A stretch of 64,000 nt of DNA, from positions 62,001-126,000 of the forward strand of contig JBFXEW010000009.1 in the NCBI GenBank assembly GCA_050179685.1, in the 5' to 3' direction. The translations under genes and the position numbers were made by a program. Positions 43,725-53,697 of this stretch are shown in pieces (positions within the stretch are counted from its first letter, which is position 1; each line of letters begins with the position of its first letter). This DNA is from GWE2-40-63 sp050179685. Lineage in GTDB: Bacteria; Bacteroidota; Bacteroidia; Bacteroidales; SZUA-534. A model generated the notes under the pieces. That model had not been told where the DNA came from, made no database searches, and saw only the letters and a program-made list of their open reading frames with translations.

Positions 43725-44702
43725 ATGCAAACAAAAGGACCCGTTACAGCTTTTATGCTGGAACATTACAAGCATTTTAATTCAGCTGCTCTGGTTGATG
43801 CAGCCGAAGGCTATCAGCAACAACTAAACAAGGGCAACAAAATGATGATTACCCTGGCTGGTGCCATGAGCACTGCCGAACTGGGAAAATCACTCGCTGA
43901 AATAATTCGTCAGGATAAAGTGCAGATTATTTCGTGTACCGGGGCAAACCTCGAAGAAGACCTGATGAACCTGGTAGCTCATTCGCATTACAAAAGAGTT
44001 CCCGAATACCGCGATTTGACGCCAAAACAGGAATGGGAACTGTTGGAAAAAGGATTGAATCGGGTTACCGATACCTGTATTCCCGAAGAAGAAGCTTTCA
44101 GACGATTACAAAAACATATTTTCAAAATATGGAAAGATGCCGAAGAAAATGGCGAACGTTATTTTCCACACGAATTTATGTACAAGTTTTTGCTGTCGGG
44201 CGTATTGGAACAATACTATGAAATTGATGCAAAAAACAGCTGGATGTTAGCTGCTGCACAGAAAAATTTGCCCATTGTGGTTCCCGGATGGGAAGATTCT
44301 ACCATGGGAAATATCTTTGCTTCATACTGCATTAAAAGTGAATTAAAGCCTTCTACCATGAAATCGGGTATCGAATACATGACCTGGCTTGCCGATTGGT
44401 ACACAGCCAATACTCAGGATAACGGAATTGGCTTTTTTCAGATTGGTGGCGGAATTGCCGGCGATTTTCCTATTTGTGTAGTTCCCATGCTTTACCAGGA
44501 TATGGAACGCACCGATACGCCTTTTTGGAGTTATTTCTGTCAGATTTCTGATTCAACCACCAGTTACGGCTCGTATTCAGGAGCAGTACCCAACGAAAAA
44601 ATAACCTGGGGAAAATTGGATATCGATACTCCCAAATTTATTGTGGAGTCGGATGCTACCATAGTTGCTCCATTGATATTTGCCTATTTATTAGGCTGGT
44701 AG
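43725..44702 (+). CDS. Deoxyhypusine synthase family protein
   Basis: The 325-residue protein starts with MQTKGPVTAFMLEHYKHFNS and carries family marks: TLAGAMSTAELGKSLAEIIR, SCTGANLEEDLMN, GWEDSTMGNIFA, IGGGIAGDFPICVVPML and SDATIVAPLI. In eukaryotes this fold uses spermidine to modify eIF5A; bacteria have no hypusine, so bacterial members must do something else, for example make homospermidine or modify agmatine-derived polyamines. The adjacent arginine decarboxylase points to an agmatine or polyamine substrate. The catalytic lysine of eukaryotic DHS cannot be located with confidence here. A terminator at 44722-44749 closes the pair. Confidence 0.88.
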   Translation: MQTKGPVTAFMLEHYKHFNSAALVDAAEGYQQQLNKGNKMMITLAGAMSTAELGKSLAEIIRQDKVQIISCTGANLEEDLMNLVAHSHYKRVPEYRDLTPKQEWELLEKGLNRVTDTCIPEEEAFRRLQKHIFKIWKDAEENGERYFPHEFMYKFLLSGVLEQYYEIDAKNSWMLAAAQKNLPIVVPGWEDSTMGNIFASYCIKSELKPSTMKSGIEYMTWLADWYTANTQDNGIGFFQIGGGIAGDFPICVVPMLYQDMERTDTPFWSYFCQISDSTTSYGSYSGAVPNEKITWGKLDIDTPKFIVESDATIVAPLIFAYLLGW

Positions 44703-44721
44703 AAAAAATATTCTTTCAATT

Positions 44722-44749
44722 AAAGGTCGGCTAAAAGCCGGCCTTTTTT
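44722..44749 (+). terminator. Intrinsic terminator after the polyamine pair
   Basis: AAAGGTCGGC-TAAAA-GCCGGCCTTT (one G-T pair) followed by T-run. Confidence 0.88.
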
Positions 44750-44816
44750 GCTTCGCAGAATTTCAATACTTTTAAGCGACAAAATACCGGATACATTCTA
44801 TAACCAAATTGTTGTG

Positions 44817-46043
44817 ATGAAAATTTTACATACCGCCGACTGGCATCTGGGAAAAAAACTCGATACTTATTCACGCCATGCGGAGCAGGTGGCCGTAATG
44901 AATGAAATTACGGCCCTGGCCGATAAAGAGCAGGTAGATGTGCTGATTGTTTCGGGCGATTTGTTCGATACCTTTAATCCCCCGGTCGAGAGTGTCGATT
45001 TGTTTTATGAATCGCTTAAGCGGATGGCAAACAATGGCAAACGTGCAGTTATTTGTATTGCAGGAAATCACGATTCGCCCGACCGAATTGAAGCACCTGA
45101 CCCTTTGGCCAAAGAATGCGGGATTATTTTTGCCGGTTATCCCAATTCCCAGGTAACTCCTTTTAAACTCGATACCGGTTTGGAGCTTACCCAAAGTGCC
45201 GAAGGTTTTATTGAATTGAAACTTCCTTCGGTAGCTTATCCGCTGCGGATTTTATTAACTCCTTATGCAAACGAATACCGGTTTAGAACGTTCCTGGGGA
45301 GTGAAAATCAGGAAGAAGCTTTAAGCAATTTAATTGGTGAACAGTGGCGTCAATTAGCCGAAACCTATTGCGATACCCATGGAGTGAATATTCTGGCGGC
45401 ACATTTATTTATGTCGAAAGCCGGAAGCGAACCGGAACCGGAATCCGACGACGAAAAACCCATTTTGCATGTGGGCGGGGCACAAATAATTGATACATCG
45501 TGGATTCCCGCGCAAATGCAATACGTAGCTTTGGGCCATTTACATCGCTATCACCAGGTGGGCGGAGCGGTATGCCCGGTGGTATATTCAGGAAGTCCCA
45601 TAGCTTACAGTTTTAGCGAAGCCGATCAACAAAAGTATGTTTCGTTAATCAGCCTGGAACCTTCGAAAACTGCTGTAGTTGAAAAGCTTCCTTTAAACGC
45701 AGGAAAGCGCTTGCTTCGCGTTAAAATTACCGGGGTTGCCGAAGCTATTCGCTGGCTCGAAGCACATAGCGATGCACTGGTTGAACTTACTTTGGTTAGC
45801 GAAACCTTTATCAGCGCAGCCGATCGCAAGCTTGTAATGCAGTCGCACGACGGTGTTATTTCAATAATCCCCGAAGTATTGAATAAAGATTTTCAGCACG
45901 AAACAGCAGCAAACATCGATTTATCGAAAAGTATGGAGGCGCTGTTTATCGATTATTTTACCAGTGTAAAAGGTATGGCACCCGATGCTACCCTTTTGGA
46001 TTTGTTTAAAGAAGTTTTAGCCAACGAATCTTTTGAAAAATAG
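44817..46043 (+). CDS. sbcD: Exonuclease SbcCD, subunit D
   Basis: Start at 44817 (MKILHTADWHLGKKLDTYSR) is preferred over 44748, which runs into the preceding terminator. The 408-residue protein has all five Mre11-like phosphoesterase motifs: HTADWHLGK, VSGDLFD, AGNHDSPDR, HLFMSKAG and ALGHLHRYH. It is the nuclease of the SbcCD complex, which opens hairpins and processes double-strand ends with SbcC. sbcC begins 3 nt after its stop. Confidence 0.96.
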   Translation: MKILHTADWHLGKKLDTYSRHAEQVAVMNEITALADKEQVDVLIVSGDLFDTFNPPVESVDLFYESLKRMANNGKRAVICIAGNHDSPDRIEAPDPLAKECGIIFAGYPNSQVTPFKLDTGLELTQSAEGFIELKLPSVAYPLRILLTPYANEYRFRTFLGSENQEEALSNLIGEQWRQLAETYCDTHGVNILAAHLFMSKAGSEPEPESDDEKPILHVGGAQIIDTSWIPAQMQYVALGHLHRYHQVGGAVCPVVYSGSPIAYSFSEADQQKYVSLISLEPSKTAVVEKLPLNAGKRLLRVKITGVAEAIRWLEAHSDALVELTLVSETFISAADRKLVMQSHDGVISIIPEVLNKDFQHETAANIDLSKSMEALFIDYFTSVKGMAPDATLLDLFKEVLANESFEK

Positions 46044-46046
46044 CTT

Positions 46047-49000
46047 ATGATTCCCTTACATCTTACCATAAAAGGACTTTACTCGTACCAGGAAAAACAA
46101 AGCATTGATTTTACCAAACTTACCAGCGCTTCAATTTTTGGAATTTTTGGAACCGTGGGGAGCGGAAAATCAAGCATTCTTGAAGCCATAACTTTTGCCT
46201 TATACGGCAAAACCGAACGGCTGAACCTTTCGGGCGATAACCGGAATTACAACATGATGAATTTAAAAAGTGATGAACTTTTTATTGAATTCAGGTTTAA
46301 AGCAGGAAAGGAGGGAAGCGAATTCTTAATTACGGTAAAAGGGCGACGAAACAGCAAAAAATTTGATGATGTAAAATCGCTCGACCGTCTGGCGTATCGG
46401 GTGCTTGAAAGGGAAACCATTCCCGTTTCGTTTGATTTGGTTGAAAAGGCTATCGGACTGAGTTACGAAAATTTTAAGCGAACCATCATCATTCCACAAG
46501 GTAAGTTTCAGGAATTTCTACAGTTGGGTAAATCCGACCGTACCCAAATGATGAAGGAACTTTTCAGCCTCGAAAAATTTGAGCTCTTTTTTAAAGTGAG
46601 CGGAATAGAAAAGAAAAACGATGAGCAGTTAAACATTCTCGAAGGACAGTTAAAATCGCTGGGCGATGCCAATCCCGGGCAGCTTGAAATGTTGGAATCG
46701 TTTATTGCGTTGAGTCAGCAAAAAGTGCAAACGCTTAGCGAGCAGTTTAAAGAACAGCAAAAGAAAAAGGTGGCTCTCGATAACCTAAAGGAGTGGAAAG
46801 CTCGTGAAGTTCAGGTTAAAAACCGTTTAACCGCTTTAAACAAGCAACAGGAACAGATAAAGAAACTGGAGCAGGATATCCTTAGCTTTGAATATTGCCT
46901 GATTCATTTTAAGCCACTGCTCGATAGTTCACAGGAGTTGCAGCTGCAAATTGAAAATCTGAAAAAGGACTTAACGCATGAATCGGCGCAATTAAACCTG
47001 CTTGAAACGGAGCTCGAAAAGCAGACCAAAGGTTTTGAACAGGTAAAAAGTACTTACGATAAACGCCATGTGTTGCAGCAGCAGGTAGAAGAACTGGAGA
47101 AAATTATACTTATTATTAATGAACGCGCAGCGCTCGATAAGTTGTCGAAAAGAATTCATGAGGGCAGCCTTACCGTTTCAAACTACGAAAAGCAAATAGC
47201 TGAACGAAAAACAGAACTCGAAAAAACGGCACTTAAGCTTAACAGTCTTGGAAAGGAATTGAATCAAACTGCTATGTTGCACGAAGTAAAAGCCTGGTAC
47301 GAAAAACAGGAGCACTTAAAAAAGCAACTGCAGGACTTGCAAAACGAGAAAAAGAAACTCACTGAACAGGAACAGAAACTTAATCAGGAAGTGAACGAAT
47401 TGAAAAGTCGTAAACTTTCGCAGGAGTTATCCTGGGAGCACCTGAATGAACTACCCGCTTTAATTGCAGCATCGAAGAAAGCATTGGAACAAAAAGAAGA
47501 AGTTTTAAGCGGACAGATTGAACAAGCCCAGGTTCAAAGTAAACTGGCTGCTTATGCCGAACAGCTGTCCGATGGAGTTCCCTGTCCTTTGTGTGGTTCA
47601 ACCCAGCATCCGCAGGTTTTTAATCCCGAACAATCAGCGCATAAACTCGAAGCCTGGCTGCAGGATCGCGAAAAGCTGAAAGTATTTGCCAGGGAATTGG
47701 AATTGCTGCTGAATCAGGCAGGAATCTTTGAACATAAGTTTGCCACAAATCACGAACAGCAGGTTCAGTTGGAGCAAAAATTAAAAGATATTGAAAGCAT
47801 AATCGAGCAGCACCAAAAACTGTTTGTTTGGGAAAAATACGGTACAAAAGAGTTACTCCGGCAGGCTTTTGATGAAGCCACCAAAATGAAGGAACAGATG
47901 TTGATTTTGGAGCAAAAGCAGGAGAAGATGCTCTTGACCCAGAATCAGGAACAAACCGATTTGGAACGTTATAAAAAGGCAGTCGATGAATTTAAGTTGC
48001 AGCATCAGGCACTGAAATCAAAAATTGAAACCCTAAGCACGCAGTTGCTTAATTTACAATGGACTGACTGGGAAAATAAGGACTTATCAGTGATACAAGC
48101 TGAAATGGAGACACGTAAAAAAGCCTTCAATGAAGCTGAATCCAATTTCGAAAAAGCCAGCAAACAACTCGAGGAATTAAAACATAGCAAAACAAAAAAA
48201 CAGGAACGGATAAACGGATTGAACAAAAGTTTGCAAAATACCACCCGCGATTGGGAAACAAAACAGCAACAATTGCAAAGCAAGGTTCAGCAGTCGAAGT
48301 ATACTGATCTGGAGCAAATAAAAACAGTTCTGGAGCAAACCCTTGATGTGGATTCAGCCAAACAACAGATTGAAACTTACAAGGAACAACTGGCTTCAGC
48401 CACACAACAATTGGCCGATATTAATCAGGCCATAAATAATCAAAGCTACAATGAAGCGGAGCACCAGGAATTAATACAAGGTATTGGAGCGCTTGAACTG
48501 AAAATAAAGCAATCAGAAAAACAGTTGATTGAAGCCCAAACCAAACTTAATAAACTAAAAACTGATTTGGAGCAATTGGCCAAACTGCATGAGGAGCAGA
48601 ACAGGCTTCAGCTAAGGGCCGATCAAATAAAAACATTAAAGAATCTGTTTAAAGGAAACGGTTTTGTGAATTATATTTCAACGGTCCATTTGCAGCATCT
48701 GTGTAAAATAGCCAACGAGCGCTTTTTTAAACTTACAGGACAAAAACTCAGTCTGGAGATTACTGCCGACAATAATTTCCAGGTTCGCGATTTTTTAAAC
48801 GGAGGAAAAGTACGGCATATAAAAACCCTGTCGGGAGGTCAGACATTTCAGGCTTCTTTATCGCTGGCACTGGCTTTGGCCGATAATGTAAACAAATTGA
48901 GCGAAAGCAAAGAAAACTTTTTTTTCCTCGACGAAGGTTTTGGCAACCTCGACCGGGAATCGTTGCGGGTGGTTTTTGATACTTTAAAGACCTTACGAAG

Positions 49001-49118
49001 CGAAAATCGCATTGTCGGAATCATATCACATGTGGAGGAACTTCAGCATGAAATTGATGCCCATATACGCATTCATCACGACGAAGAAAGAGGCAGTTTA
49101 ATTGAGCCGGCACGCTAA
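46047..49118 (+). CDS. sbcC: Exonuclease SbcCD, subunit C (SMC-like ATPase)
   Basis: The 1023-residue protein has an ATPase N-terminus (Walker A GTVGSGKSSILEAITFALYG), long coiled coils (about 190-470 and 560-850) rich in Lys, Glu, Gln and Leu, a central zinc hook CPLCG in SDGVPCPLCGSTQHP, and the C-terminal ABC signature LSGGQTFQASLSLALALAD with Walker B FFFLDEGFGNLDRESL. It forms the ATP-driven DNA-holding part of SbcCD. It is the second gene of sbcDC. Confidence 0.97.
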   Translation: MIPLHLTIKGLYSYQEKQSIDFTKLTSASIFGIFGTVGSGKSSILEAITFALYGKTERLNLSGDNRNYNMMNLKSDELFIEFRFKAGKEGSEFLITVKGRRNSKKFDDVKSLDRLAYRVLERETIPVSFDLVEKAIGLSYENFKRTIIIPQGKFQEFLQLGKSDRTQMMKELFSLEKFELFFKVSGIEKKNDEQLNILEGQLKSLGDANPGQLEMLESFIALSQQKVQTLSEQFKEQQKKKVALDNLKEWKAREVQVKNRLTALNKQQEQIKKLEQDILSFEYCLIHFKPLLDSSQELQLQIENLKKDLTHESAQLNLLETELEKQTKGFEQVKSTYDKRHVLQQQVEELEKIILIINERAALDKLSKRIHEGSLTVSNYEKQIAERKTELEKTALKLNSLGKELNQTAMLHEVKAWYEKQEHLKKQLQDLQNEKKKLTEQEQKLNQEVNELKSRKLSQELSWEHLNELPALIAASKKALEQKEEVLSGQIEQAQVQSKLAAYAEQLSDGVPCPLCGSTQHPQVFNPEQSAHKLEAWLQDREKLKVFARELELLLNQAGIFEHKFATNHEQQVQLEQKLKDIESIIEQHQKLFVWEKYGTKELLRQAFDEATKMKEQMLILEQKQEKMLLTQNQEQTDLERYKKAVDEFKLQHQALKSKIETLSTQLLNLQWTDWENKDLSVIQAEMETRKKAFNEAESNFEKASKQLEELKHSKTKKQERINGLNKSLQNTTRDWETKQQQLQSKVQQSKYTDLEQIKTVLEQTLDVDSAKQQIETYKEQLASATQQLADINQAINNQSYNEAEHQELIQGIGALELKIKQSEKQLIEAQTKLNKLKTDLEQLAKLHEEQNRLQLRADQIKTLKNLFKGNGFVNYISTVHLQHLCKIANERFFKLTGQKLSLEITADNNFQVRDFLNGGKVRHIKTLSGGQTFQASLSLALALADNVNKLSESKENFFFLDEGFGNLDRESLRVVFDTLKTLRSENRIVGIISHVEELQHEIDAHIRIHHDEERGSLIEPAR

Positions 49119-49459
49119 AAATGGCTTTTTTCGGGGTCTGTATTTGCATTTTTTTCTTTAAAATGATGCAAAAAACCGGCTTTATAGCCCTGTTTTCGGG
49201 TAATCTCAGCAAAAAAAGCTAAATTTTTTTCAACAGTTTAAGACTGGAAGTCTGCAAAAGCTAACTATTTGAAATATAGTTTATTGTAAGTGTATATTAA
49301 ACGTCAACTTTATTCAATATCGGGTTCAAATTGTTGATAACTTCAATAAAATTAGGGCTTAAGCGGTTTTTTTTTGATTAAAAAAGGTAAACCTATAAGA
49401 TCTTTCCTTATATTTAGCTGTGCTTTAAAAAATATTATAATAATTTAAAAATTAACACT
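49119..49459. other. AT-rich intergenic region before the HU gene, no gene seen
   Basis: 341 bp without ORF, tRNA or convincing repeat. A TATATTTA-type box near 49410 and a low-GC leader precede the HU ATG. No promoter pair passes the consensus test. Confidence 0.5.
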
Positions 49460-49735
49460 ATGAACAAACAAGAATTAGTAGCTGCAATGGCTGCAAAAGC
49501 CGGAATGACAAAAGCTGATGCTGAAAAAGCTTTAAATGCATTTATCGACTCAACTAAAGAAACTTTAGGAAAGAAACAAAGTATCCAATTGGTTGGATTC
49601 GGTACTTTCTCAGTAAGTGAGCGCGCTGCCCGCACAGGTCGTAACCCACAAACTGGTAAAGAAATTAAAATTGCAGCTAAAAAAGTTGCTAAGTTCAAAG
49701 CTGGTAAAGCTTTAGACGAAACTGTTAACAAGTAG
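49460..49735 (+). CDS. hup: HU family DNA-binding protein
   Basis: The 91-residue protein has the HU/IHF fold: MNKQELVAAMAAKAGMTKAD, ALNAFIDSTKETLGKKQSIQ, the basic beta-arm sequence GFGTFSVSERAARTGRNPQT and GKEIKIAAKKVAKFKAGKAL. Highly conserved and strongly expressed in most bacteria; it bends and packages DNA. It is transcribed alone and has a terminator 23 nt after the stop. Confidence 0.97.
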   Translation: MNKQELVAAMAAKAGMTKADAEKALNAFIDSTKETLGKKQSIQLVGFGTFSVSERAARTGRNPQTGKEIKIAAKKVAKFKAGKALDETVNK

Positions 49736-49757
49736 AGCAATTTTTCAATAAAACATC

Positions 49758-49790
49758 AAGGGCATTTCCGAAAGGGAGTGCCCTTTTTGT
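49758..49790 (+). terminator. Intrinsic terminator after the HU gene
   Basis: AAGGGCA and TGCCCTT pair around a 14-nt loop; T-run follows. Confidence 0.85.
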
Positions 49791-49881
49791 TTTCCTTTTT
49801 TTAAATTCTTTTTTACGAATTCAACCTTTGCAGAAAAACATTTTGTTAAGCGGAATGTATTAATTATCAAAGCATTTTTTT

Positions 49882-52452
49882 ATGAGCAAACAAGTTGAAA
49901 AGTCGTTTAAAGAATTGGTAGCCTTAAAGTTTCAGTTGTATAACAGTTTGTTTCTTACCCTGCCACTAGATGCCGTTGAGCAAACCGGATTATTGCTGCC
50001 TTTGTTGCACGAGGCTTGCGAAAAAGGTTATGAACAGGGTTTGGCTCCCAACGTAATTCTTGAAGAGTTTTTTACGGCTCATAAGCCCAATTTCAATAAG
50101 CAGGAACAAATAGCCTTTCTTTTTAAAATAATTCAATATGTTGAACGTCAGGTTGTTTTAATTGATGCTTTGGAAGAAGCTGCTTTTAATCAAATTAACA
50201 AAACCGATGGAATCGATTCGTGGGAACAGCTAAAAAACCAGGTGAATGAGCACCAGCTTGAGGAGCGGCTGATGCAGCTGCTCACCGATTTTGGTGTACG
50301 CCTGGTATTAACAGCGCATCCAACCCAGTTTTATCCGGGCACCGTGCTTGCAATTGCCAGCGATTTGGCCGAATCGGTTGGGAGAGGCGATATTGCTTAT
50401 TCGCGCGAATTGTTGATGCAATTGGGTAAAACTCCTTTTTACCGAAAACAAAAGCCTTCGGTTTATGACGAAGCCGTTTCGCTTATCTGGTATCTTTCGA
50501 ATATTTTTTATAATGCAGCCGGAACTGTTTTAGAAAGAGTAAATCAGAATTTTTCCGGTCTGTCAGTATCCGATAATAAACTTATCAATCTGGGTTTCTG
50601 GCCTGGCGGCGACAGGGATGGCAATCCGTTTGTAACTGTCGATACCACAAAAAAAGTAGCTGATGAACTCAGAAGAGCCATAATTGCCTGTTATGTGAAC
50701 GATATAAAATTGCTGAAACGCCGCCTGAGTTTCGATGGTGTGCTGGAAAAGCTTATCGAACTCGAAGAAAAACTCGAACAAGAATTAAAGCTAGAAGCAA
50801 AATCAGCCTCTTTTAGTCTCGAAAATTTTCTGGAAGAGTTATTTACCATTGAGCGGCTGGTTCAGATTGAACACCAGGGATTGTTTTTAGAAAAGATACA
50901 ATCGTTACGGAGGAAAATTCAATTGTTTGGGTTTTCGTTTGCCAGCATCGATGTCAGGCAAGATAGCCGTGTGCTTAAAAAGGCCTGGGATGCTTTAATA
51001 AAAACGCATCAGCAAATAATTCCTGACAACTTCGATAAGCTTACCGAAAAAGAACAGATTGAGATTTTATTGACTTTAAACCAGCAACTCGAAGTTCCAA
51101 CTTCCGGTGATGGAGTAATCAGGGACACCCTGCTGTCGTTTGGAGCCATAAAAGCTATTCAACATAGTAACGGAGAAGCGGGAGCACACCGTTACATAAT
51201 AAGTAATTGTCGCTCTGCGGTTGATGTCGCAAGGGTTATGGCATTAGCCCGGCTTGTTTCCTGGGGAAAAAGTACTTTACCACTGGATGTGGTTCCCCTG
51301 TTCGAAACGGTTGACGACCTTAAACTTGCAGGGAAATCGATGCAACAACTTTATAGCAATAAAAAATACAAACAACATTTGGCGCATCGGAATAATAAGC
51401 AAACGGTAATGCTTGGTTTTTCCGATGGAACCAAAGACGGCGGTTACATTATGGCCAATTGGTCGATTTTTAAAGCCAAAGAAGCCATAACTGAAGTTTC
51501 GCGGGCTCATGGAGTTGAAGTATTGTTTTTTGACGGACGTGGCGGACCACCAGCCCGCGGAGGAGGCAACGCGCATCAGTTTTATGCCGCCTTGGGAAAA
51601 ACTATTGAGAGCAAACAGATACAAATTACAGTACAGGGGCAAACCATTAGTTCGCACTATGGAAACACAGATGCAGCCATTCATAATTTGACTCATTTGT
51701 TACTGGCCGGAATTGAAAACAACCTGTTCGACAGGCCTGCATCGAATTTGAATCCGCAGCAGCGAAAGCTTATTGAGCACATGGCCGATACCAGTTACAC
51801 AAAATATCAGGAACTTAAGAATCATCCTTTGTTTCTGCCTTTTTTAGAAGAACGCAGTACCTTAAAATACTACGGAATGACCAATATCGGCAGTCGTCCG
51901 TCGAAACGGGCAAAATCGGATAAATTAAAATTTGAAAATTTGCGCGCCATTCCTTTTGTGGGAGCATGGAGTCAGTTTAAGCTGAATGTTCCCGGTTTTT
52001 ATGGCGTAGGAAGTGCTTTAAAAGCTCAGGAAAAGCAGGGCAATTTGTCGGCATTAAAGGATTTGTACCGGAATTCTACTTTTTTTAAAACTTTATTGGC
52101 TAACAGCATGCAGAGCATGAGCAAAACCAATTTTACCATCACCCGGTACATGAAAGACGATGCGCGTTTTGGTGCTTTTTGGGAACTGATTCATCAGGAA
52201 TTTTTGTTGAGTAAAGAGATGGTGCTTAAAGTGGCTGGTCTGGATGCTTTGCTCGACGATAATCCACGCAGTCAATTGAGCATCGGTTTAAGGGAACGCA
52301 TAATTTTGCCCTTATTAACCGTTCAGCAACATGCGCTGGTTGAATTGCATAAAGCCAAAGCTGAAAGTAATAAAAAACTGGTCGAGAGTTATGAAAAGAT
52401 GGTGATGCGTTCGCTATTCGGAAATATTAATGCCAGTCGAAATTCAGTGTAA
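49882..52452 (+). CDS. ppc: Phosphoenolpyruvate carboxylase
   Basis: The 856-residue protein has the PEPC landmarks: LTAHPTQFYPGTVLAIASDL near residue 148, FWPGGDRDGNPFVTVD, SFGAIKAIQHSNGEAGAHRY, MLGFSDGTKDGGYIMANWSI, and FFDGRGGPPARGGGNAHQFY. It adds bicarbonate to PEP to give oxaloacetate, refilling the TCA cycle. In E. coli the last motif reads FHGRGG...GRGGGP with a catalytic His; here Asp replaces that His (FDGRGG), a feature I recall from the Bacteroidota branch. The C-terminus ends SRNSV rather than the usual RNTG. It stands between HU and a convergent histidine kinase. Confidence 0.93.
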   Translation: MSKQVEKSFKELVALKFQLYNSLFLTLPLDAVEQTGLLLPLLHEACEKGYEQGLAPNVILEEFFTAHKPNFNKQEQIAFLFKIIQYVERQVVLIDALEEAAFNQINKTDGIDSWEQLKNQVNEHQLEERLMQLLTDFGVRLVLTAHPTQFYPGTVLAIASDLAESVGRGDIAYSRELLMQLGKTPFYRKQKPSVYDEAVSLIWYLSNIFYNAAGTVLERVNQNFSGLSVSDNKLINLGFWPGGDRDGNPFVTVDTTKKVADELRRAIIACYVNDIKLLKRRLSFDGVLEKLIELEEKLEQELKLEAKSASFSLENFLEELFTIERLVQIEHQGLFLEKIQSLRRKIQLFGFSFASIDVRQDSRVLKKAWDALIKTHQQIIPDNFDKLTEKEQIEILLTLNQQLEVPTSGDGVIRDTLLSFGAIKAIQHSNGEAGAHRYIISNCRSAVDVARVMALARLVSWGKSTLPLDVVPLFETVDDLKLAGKSMQQLYSNKKYKQHLAHRNNKQTVMLGFSDGTKDGGYIMANWSIFKAKEAITEVSRAHGVEVLFFDGRGGPPARGGGNAHQFYAALGKTIESKQIQITVQGQTISSHYGNTDAAIHNLTHLLLAGIENNLFDRPASNLNPQQRKLIEHMADTSYTKYQELKNHPLFLPFLEERSTLKYYGMTNIGSRPSKRAKSDKLKFENLRAIPFVGAWSQFKLNVPGFYGVGSALKAQEKQGNLSALKDLYRNSTFFKTLLANSMQSMSKTNFTITRYMKDDARFGAFWELIHQEFLLSKEMVLKVAGLDALLDDNPRSQLSIGLRERIILPLLTVQQHALVELHKAKAESNKKLVESYEKMVMRSLFGNINASRNSV

Positions 52453-52474
52453 ATAACTGATCGCATGTTGGATG

Positions 52475-53401
52475 TTATTTGTCTTGCGTGTAGGGAAGGG
52501 TAAAATAAAAAGTAGTTCCTCTTTCCTTAGCCGATTGCACCCATATTTTTCCATTTAATAGCGATACATGACCTTTACAAATGGCCAGTCCCAGTCCAAC
52601 ACCCTGATAATATTTGGTAAATCCTTCTTCGGCTTTTAAAAATCGGTTGAAAATTCTGGTTTGAAGCTCTTCACTCATCCCAATACCGGTATCTTCAACA
52701 AAAAAGCGAAGTTCATTTTTATAAACACTGTATCCATAGTGTATGGTTCCCTTGGGTGTGTATTTTATAGCATTGTTCAGCAAGTTGTTAAGAATTTGCT
52801 GCAATTTGGTTTTGTCCGATAATATCATACACTTTGAATCCGGCAAACCCTTGGAAATTTTTACGCTTACATTTTTTGGAAATGTCGGAATAAATAGCTG
52901 GTATAATTCATCCAGTAAGGTGTTTAGGTGAATAGGTTCATGGTTAATTTTTATATTTCCCGATTCAATCATCGAAATGTCCAGTACATCGTTCACTATC
53001 GAAAGTAATTGAAACGAACTGTCTTTTATAATATTTATGTATTCCAGTTTGGTTTCTTCGTCAATCGAATGGTAAGTGAGTAATTCTGAGAAACCAATGA
53101 TGCCGTTCATGGGCGTACGTATTTCGTGCGATATGTTTTGAAGAAACATGGTTTTTAAGCGATCACTTTCCTTGGCTTTTTGTTCGGCTAATCGAATCTT
53201 AATCAGGTGTTGTTTAATGATAAAAAAGAAAAACGCGGCTGTAATGGCTACAAAGGCCCAACCTTTATAGGTTTGAATTCGTGTGATGATAATAGGGTCG
53301 TTAAATACACTGTTAACAGCACTATCAGAAAACTTAATCCATAAGCCTCCGATAATAATATAGCTTATAACGAACTTATATTCAAATTTGAGTTTAAGCA
53401 T
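52475..53401 (-). CDS. Sensor histidine kinase
   Basis: The 308-residue protein has two membrane helices (about 11-22 and 48-64: VISYIIIGGLWIKF and WAFVAITAAFFFFIIK) enclosing a short periplasmic loop, then a HisKA domain with the phospho-acceptor His92 in FLQNISHEIRTPMNGIIGF and a complete ATPase domain: N-box LNNLLNNAIKYTPKG, G1 VEDTGIGMSE, G2 GVGLGLAICKG. It lacks PAS or receiver domains. The partner response regulator is not in the window. Convergent with ppc. Confidence 0.93.
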   Translation of the reverse strand: MLKLKFEYKFVISYIIIGGLWIKFSDSAVNSVFNDPIIITRIQTYKGWAFVAITAAFFFFIIKQHLIKIRLAEQKAKESDRLKTMFLQNISHEIRTPMNGIIGFSELLTYHSIDEETKLEYINIIKDSSFQLLSIVNDVLDISMIESGNIKINHEPIHLNTLLDELYQLFIPTFPKNVSVKISKGLPDSKCMILSDKTKLQQILNNLLNNAIKYTPKGTIHYGYSVYKNELRFFVEDTGIGMSEELQTRIFNRFLKAEEGFTKYYQGVGLGLAICKGHVSLLNGKIWVQSAKERGTTFYFTLPYTQDK

Positions 53402-53697
53402 TTCATTGTTACAGTTAATTTGGTGGGATGAATATAATAAAAAATAAACCGCTCGCTTAAAAACGCCAATTTTCTTATCATATTTTGTAGCAGGTTTACC
53501 TTATAATTCTGTTATTTGGTAAAAGGATGGATTTTAGCTTATGAACCTGCCGGGCTTGTTATTAGTCTTTATGAAGCAGGAATACAAAAAAGTTGATTTC
53601 TGCAATAGTAATGTTTTTAAAAACAATACAACTATTTTGTCAGATAAGTATAAGTTCTTTTCCTTTTATGCTAATCTGATTGTCTTTATAAGTTACA
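53402..53697. repeat. Intergenic region with left copy of a 36-bp direct repeat
   Basis: 296 bp without a gene. Bases 53537-53572 (GCTTATGAACCTGCCGGGCT and the following TGTTATTAGTCTTTAT) match 56327-56362 with two mismatches. The right copy is inside the tRNA-Arg-derived array, so these 36 bp mark a segment of that array displaced to the left of the AbiE module. Confidence 0.85.
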
